Positions 35,461-38,468 of a stretch of 38,468 nucleotides of DNA are shown piece after piece. The DNA lies in assembly GCA_027623095.1 (NCBI GenBank), contig JAQBVM010000023.1, positions 1 through 38,468 on the forward strand, written 5' to 3'. The position numbers were made by a program, and so were the translations under genes. Positions within the stretch are counted from its first letter, which is position 1, and each line of letters starts with the position of its first letter. The notes under the pieces are model-generated. The model was not told the origin of the DNA. It saw nothing but the letters and a program-made list of their open reading frames with translations, and did no database searches. Source of the stretch: Verrucomicrobiota bacterium. GTDB lineage: Bacteria; Verrucomicrobiota; Verrucomicrobiia; Limisphaerales; SIBE01.

Positions 35461-37500
35461 CTATTTGCTTGCGGTCGTGACTCGATAATCCCAATGCCGC
35501 GCTGCATTCCGCATGATCGCTGGCATATCTTCCGCCAATAGCAGCCGGTCGCCGATCAGGTCCATCGCTGCGGTCGCAATTCGCCCGAGATACTCCGTTT
35601 TGCTCTGATGCCGGGCGGAGATTGATTGCCTGGGATCGTTCCGAACTGCGCGTTCGGTTTCAGAAACGGGAAACGGAATATACGAACCGGCCATGCTGGA
35701 GATCTCGTTTGTTGGCCCTGACCGCGAGTGGAAGAGGTTCCAGCCCGTGTAAGTCGCCAGTGGCACAAACATTTCCGGCATCTTTACGCCGGCCACCTCG
35801 TTTCCGTCCGGATCCACGGCGGGCACTTTCATTGGAAACGCGGAACCGATCCGAGGCGGTTCCAGGGTAACAATCCCGTTCAAGCGGAATTCGGGACCGT
35901 AATCTACCCGATACGCCTTGTGCAGTCGCGACGAAAACCGGACGCCAGGTATGTTTGGAAATCCGAGATTGTCAGGAGAGACAAGCGTGCCGTCGTCGAT
36001 TCTCGGGTAACGGCTTGCCGGCGGCGTGGCATCATCGTGGCACCATCGATTCATCGCGCTCAGCAGCGCTCGCATGGACCATCGGAAATCCATCGGATTG
36101 TTTAACTGTTCGCCGATGGAACGTGCGGGAGGAAATCCGGATGGCCCGTGTTGTGAACCTGAGAAAAGGTAGATACGGGAGCTGCTGGGAATCGCGGCGT
36201 CGCGTTCGCCATCCACGGACGTATGAATTAACGAAGCGGCGCGTCCCCAGTATTCGTAGGATGAATTGGTGTAAAAGATTTTTGGCCGGAACTCGGGCTT
36301 CTGTCGCTTCATTAAACCGTCGGAAATTCCGGTTTCCGGATCGAGCTGTTCGTTGTCGGTGAACGGAAAGATGTCGGTTGGATAAAAGAAGTTCATGAAC
36401 GGATGAGCGTCCCGCGACGGCTGTGCAAATCGGTGATTGAAGCTTCCGCGCCCGCCGCCCGCAACGTGCGACAACATTCCATCAAAGACATTGCGACGAC
36501 TTTCGTCTTCGTTGAATCCGTAATAGAGAAAGGTGCGCAGGAAGCGACCGCTTTGGGAGATGCCGAATCCGATCGCACGCTCGAGCCTTCCGCCTGGAAT
36601 CGTGTTATTCTCTCTTCCTCCATATTTCAGATATGAAACCGCGTCCCGCACTGCCGCGGAGCCCAGTCCCACTAAAGTCGGGTTCTCCGAAAGGTAAACG
36701 ACCTCATAGATTCTTCCCGGGACGAATCCGCCCTCAAGAAATACATGCCCGGTATCGGTGACAGGTTTGCCGTTTTCGGCACGAGCAAATTTCCATTCCG
36801 ATCTTGGAATTAGACGCGGTTTCGCCTCTGCTGAATCCCGAACGGTCAACTGTGTGCCCGGCGCGTTTGGATCGGCCACTGCGTACGGAATGTGAGAGCG
36901 ATCAGCCAAGGAATGGAATTCCTCGCGATCGGCCACCACAAAATCGCTTCGCACCAGCCCTCGTATTGGATTGCCATTGTCCGTCGCGACAGGCGCGTGT
37001 AACCGCATCAATCCGTCGCGCGGCGGCGGGTCAAATTGCCAGCCGATCCAGAGAAGGGTATAACCTTCGCGCAAAAGGAACCCATCTCCGAAGTGCGTTT
37101 CCTCTTCGGGATTGAGACTTCCGCTCGCGAAATTGAAAAAGCCAAGCATTCCCTTGCCACCGCGGTTGCTCACTTCGTAAAGGACCGTCTTGTTTCCCCG
37201 ATCGGGATTGGCCGGTTGTATCATGAAAAAATCAGACGAAAACTCCACGTCGCCCTGATCGTTGGTTGGCGCTTTGTCGATGTCGGCAATGACGCGGTTT
37301 GCCGGATTCTTCGGGTTAACTGCGAAGTGGAGTTCGCCGGCAAGTTTTTCGTACGAACCGGCGAGTCCAAAACTCTTACCCTCGAGGATGGGCTGGCGGC
37401 TCGTGAGTTCAATGCGAACTACTCTTGCTGAAGCGACCGGAATCAGGATTGCGGTTAGCAGTGCCACAGATCCTCGAATAGCGATCGGAAGGAGAGTCAT
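35461..37500 (-). CDS. Secreted alpha/beta hydrolase domain protein
   Basis: Protein of 679 residues on the minus strand. A signal peptide is likely: an Arg near residue 9, a hydrophobic stretch (11-22) and a cut after VASA (about residue 25). The fold is the alpha/beta hydrolase domain family of uncharacterised bacterial esterases. The likely nucleophile is Ser315 in GFGISQSGRF (311-320), and GGFVPGRIYEVVYL (257-270) is typical of the family. Other conserved-looking stretches are GGGRGSFNHRFAQPSRDAHP and SGSQHGP. Its substrate is unknown. It is convergent with the DUF3095 gene; the 220 bases between them hold no gene or terminator that I recognise. Confidence 0.85.
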   Translation of the reverse strand: MTLLPIAIRGSVALLTAILIPVASARVVRIELTSRQPILEGKSFGLAGSYEKLAGELHFAVNPKNPANRVIADIDKAPTNDQGDVEFSSDFFMIQPANPDRGNKTVLYEVSNRGGKGMLGFFNFASGSLNPEEETHFGDGFLLREGYTLLWIGWQFDPPPRDGLMRLHAPVATDNGNPIRGLVRSDFVVADREEFHSLADRSHIPYAVADPNAPGTQLTVRDSAEAKPRLIPRSEWKFARAENGKPVTDTGHVFLEGGFVPGRIYEVVYLSENPTLVGLGSAAVRDAVSYLKYGGRENNTIPGGRLERAIGFGISQSGRFLRTFLYYGFNEDESRRNVFDGMLSHVAGGGRGSFNHRFAQPSRDAHPFMNFFYPTDIFPFTDNEQLDPETGISDGLMKRQKPEFRPKIFYTNSSYEYWGRAASLIHTSVDGERDAAIPSSSRIYLFSGSQHGPSGFPPARSIGEQLNNPMDFRWSMRALLSAMNRWCHDDATPPASRYPRIDDGTLVSPDNLGFPNIPGVRFSSRLHKAYRVDYGPEFRLNGIVTLEPPRIGSAFPMKVPAVDPDGNEVAGVKMPEMFVPLATYTGWNLFHSRSGPTNEISSMAGSYIPFPVSETERAVRNDPRQSISARHQSKTEYLGRIATAAMDLIGDRLLLAEDMPAIMRNAARHWDYRVTTASK

Positions 37501-37795
37501 CGGTCCATTAAATGGAGCTGCGGAGGTGAGTCAAGATGCGGTTTGGTGAAAAGAACCTGAACGAGGACACGCCTGAACCGCTGCTTCGTCTTCATCGGAT
37601 TGAAGAGAGGAGCGCTGAGGCCGGTGATTTCACGAGAGCTACTAAGGATGAACCTTGCAACTGGTAAGATTCGGGTTTCAGCCAACTGCGGTCCGGAGTG
37701 TCGCCCCACCAAAAGAGTTGAGAGTCGGCGCCCCCTCTCAGGTGGATCTGCGGAGGATGGGTTTGACCTCATTCAGAGCAGCTGTTCCAGAAGAA
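37501..37795. other. Intergenic stretch, nothing recognised
   Basis: Together with 37841-37951 this is the 450-base gap between the hydrolase gene and the integrase. Several open frames cross it on both strands but none has a recognisable domain or a convincing start. The upstream region of the minus-strand hydrolase, including its promoter, must lie here. The tRNA-Arg fragment (37796-37840) is listed separately. Confidence 0.6.
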
Positions 37796-37840
37796 TGGCG
37801 CACCCATCAGGAGTTGAACCTGAAACCTTCTGATCCGTAG
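37796..37840 (-). mobile_element. Attachment site: 3' fragment of a tRNA-Arg gene
   Basis: Read on the minus strand, this has the anticodon loop CTACGGA (anticodon ACG, Arg), the 3' half of the anticodon stem, a T arm with stem CAGG/CCTG and a TTCAACT loop, the acceptor 3' strand TGGGTGC, and G-CCA. The 5' half of the tRNA is missing: the sequence beyond 37840 does not form the other strand of the anticodon or acceptor stems. A tRNA 3' fragment stopping at the anticodon loop next to an integrase gene is the usual mark of an integrative element junction. Confidence 0.8.
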
Positions 37841-37951
37841 TTCTCACATTGACCGTTCTCAACTGTTCGCCTAAATTCGCTTTCGTTCAATGATAACGCG
37901 GGTTTAAGGCTGTATTAGCAGGCATATACTCACCTTACGAAAGAACAGTTT

Positions 37952-38468
37952 ATGACACTTCAGAACTCGAAATACCGGACAGAAACCGGACAGACAAACC
38001 GGACAGACAAACGCCGAAAGTTGTCCAAGCTTCCCAAAACGCATCAAGATTTCTGGCTCTCTCGACTGAAGAAACGCTCCTTCGTTTCTCGTAATGGCAA
38101 GGTCGAGGAAATCCCAACGTGGCAAGTCCGGCTGTTCCACGTCTGCAAGGAAGCATGGTTCAACCTCGACACAGCAAACCAAGCTGCGGCTGCGATCAAA
38201 GCCCGGGACATTTACGTTTTCCTGAAAGCCAACGGATGGGACGCGACGCTGGGGAAGTTCAAGCCGGAATCAGACGCCGCGCCCCGGCTCGATCTGAGCG
38301 TTGGCCAATTTCTCAGCGCCGTGAAGGACACCGGCTATCTGAGGCTGCGAACCTTCCTGAACTACCAAAATTGCTTCCGAACGATAATCGGGGAAGCGTT
38401 TGGCGTTCGGAGCGACGCATCGAAATTCGATTATCGCCAGGGGGGAAATCAGAAGTGGATCGAACGAA
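37952..38468 (+). CDS. Tyrosine-type recombinase/integrase (5' part, cut by window end)
   Basis: Site-specific recombinase that would insert and excise the neighbouring mobile element. The frame is open from ATG 37952 to the window end, 172 codons without a stop. The catalytic C-terminal domain (Arg...His-x-x-Arg...Tyr) is beyond the end, so the call rests on the N-terminal and core-binding parts. WLSRLKKRSFVSRNGK is followed by a SAM-like core-binding region: AAAIKARDIYVFLKANGWDA (about 91-110), LDLSVGQFLSAVKDTGYLRL (about 125-144) and FDYRQGGNQKWIER, which I recognise from verrucomicrobial integrases. It starts 112 bases after the tRNA-Arg fragment. Direct repeats overlap its first codons. 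Confidence 0.8.
   Translation, partial: MTLQNSKYRTETGQTNRTDKRRKLSKLPKTHQDFWLSRLKKRSFVSRNGKVEEIPTWQVRLFHVCKEAWFNLDTANQAAAAIKARDIYVFLKANGWDATLGKFKPESDAAPRLDLSVGQFLSAVKDTGYLRLRTFLNYQNCFRTIIGEAFGVRSDASKFDYRQGGNQKWIER
37974..38010 (+). repeat. Three direct repeats inside the integrase start region
   Basis: ACCGGACAGAA (37974-37984), ACCGGACAGACAA (37985-37997) and ACCGGACAGACAA (37998-38010) lie head to tail within the first 20 codons of the integrase gene. They could be binding sites for the integrase or a partner, such as arm-type sites, or only a repetitive basic peptide stretch. They code a Thr/Gly/Gln/Asn/Arg-rich run. Confidence 0.7.

Noticed and set aside
37600-37833. Open frame on the + strand ending MAHPSGVEPETF
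   Set aside because: Its end is the complement of the tRNA-Arg fragment and the rest has no domain match.
37796-37875. Complete tRNA-Arg gene
   Set aside because: Beyond 37840 the sequence cannot form the 5' half: no matching anticodon stem, D arm or acceptor strand.
1-38468. CRISPR array, rRNA genes or complete insertion sequence
   Set aside because: I saw no regularly spaced repeats, no rRNA sequence and no transposase anywhere in the window.

Overview
This window is most likely from the Verrucomicrobiota (moderate confidence). The clues are a partial tyrosine recombinase resembling verrucomicrobial integrases, a ribosomal protein S11 with a long low-complexity N-terminal extension, mixed use of Shine-Dalgarno (SD) sites, and the remnant of a Gfo/Idh/MocA oxidoreductase of a type common in that phylum. 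Base composition is intermediate.

From 1 to about 31,570 the window holds one nearly uninterrupted run of core information-processing genes, all on the + strand: promoter - tRNA-Thr - tuf - tRNA-Trp - tRNA-Ser - secE - nusG - rplK - rplA - rplJ - rplL - rpoB - rpoC; then promoter - rpsL - rpsG - terminator - fusA; then the S10, spc and alpha clusters, rpsJ - rplC - rplD - rplW - rplB - rpsS - rplV - rpsC - rplP - rpmC - rpsQ - rplN - rplX - rplE - rpsN - rpsH - rplF - rplR - rpsE - rplO - secY - map - rpmJ - rpsM - rpsK - rpsD - rpoA - rplQ. It makes ribosomal proteins of both subunits, the beta, beta' and alpha subunits of RNA polymerase, two elongation factors, NusG, two core SecYEG subunits and methionine aminopeptidase. 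tuf lies at the head of the run rather than after fusA. rpmD (L30), adk and infA are absent from their usual places. EF-Tu has an unusual switch I region, and S11 carries about 113 extra N-terminal residues.

From about 31,580 to 33,719 comes the most interesting unit. A sigma70-like promoter starts transcription at the 5' edge of an S-box (SAM-I) riboswitch, which has a readable terminator/antiterminator switch. Three closely spaced genes follow: a threonine-synthase-family PLP enzyme, a MoaD/ThiS-like sulfur carrier with an intact C-terminal Gly-Gly, and a small NIL-domain protein. SAM control plus a sulfur carrier points to sulfur amino acid synthesis rather than plain threonine synthesis. 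I infer a protein-thiocarboxylate route to homocysteine, with the ThrC-like enzyme possibly acting on O-phosphohomoserine.

From 33,720 to the end the window is accessory: a minus-strand remnant of a Gfo/Idh/MocA oxidoreductase, a DUF3095 protein resembling class III nucleotide cyclases, a secreted alpha/beta-hydrolase-domain protein on the minus strand, and the edge of an integrative element. That edge is a 45-base 3' fragment of a tRNA-Arg gene (a likely attachment site) followed by the start of a tyrosine recombinase gene that runs off the window.
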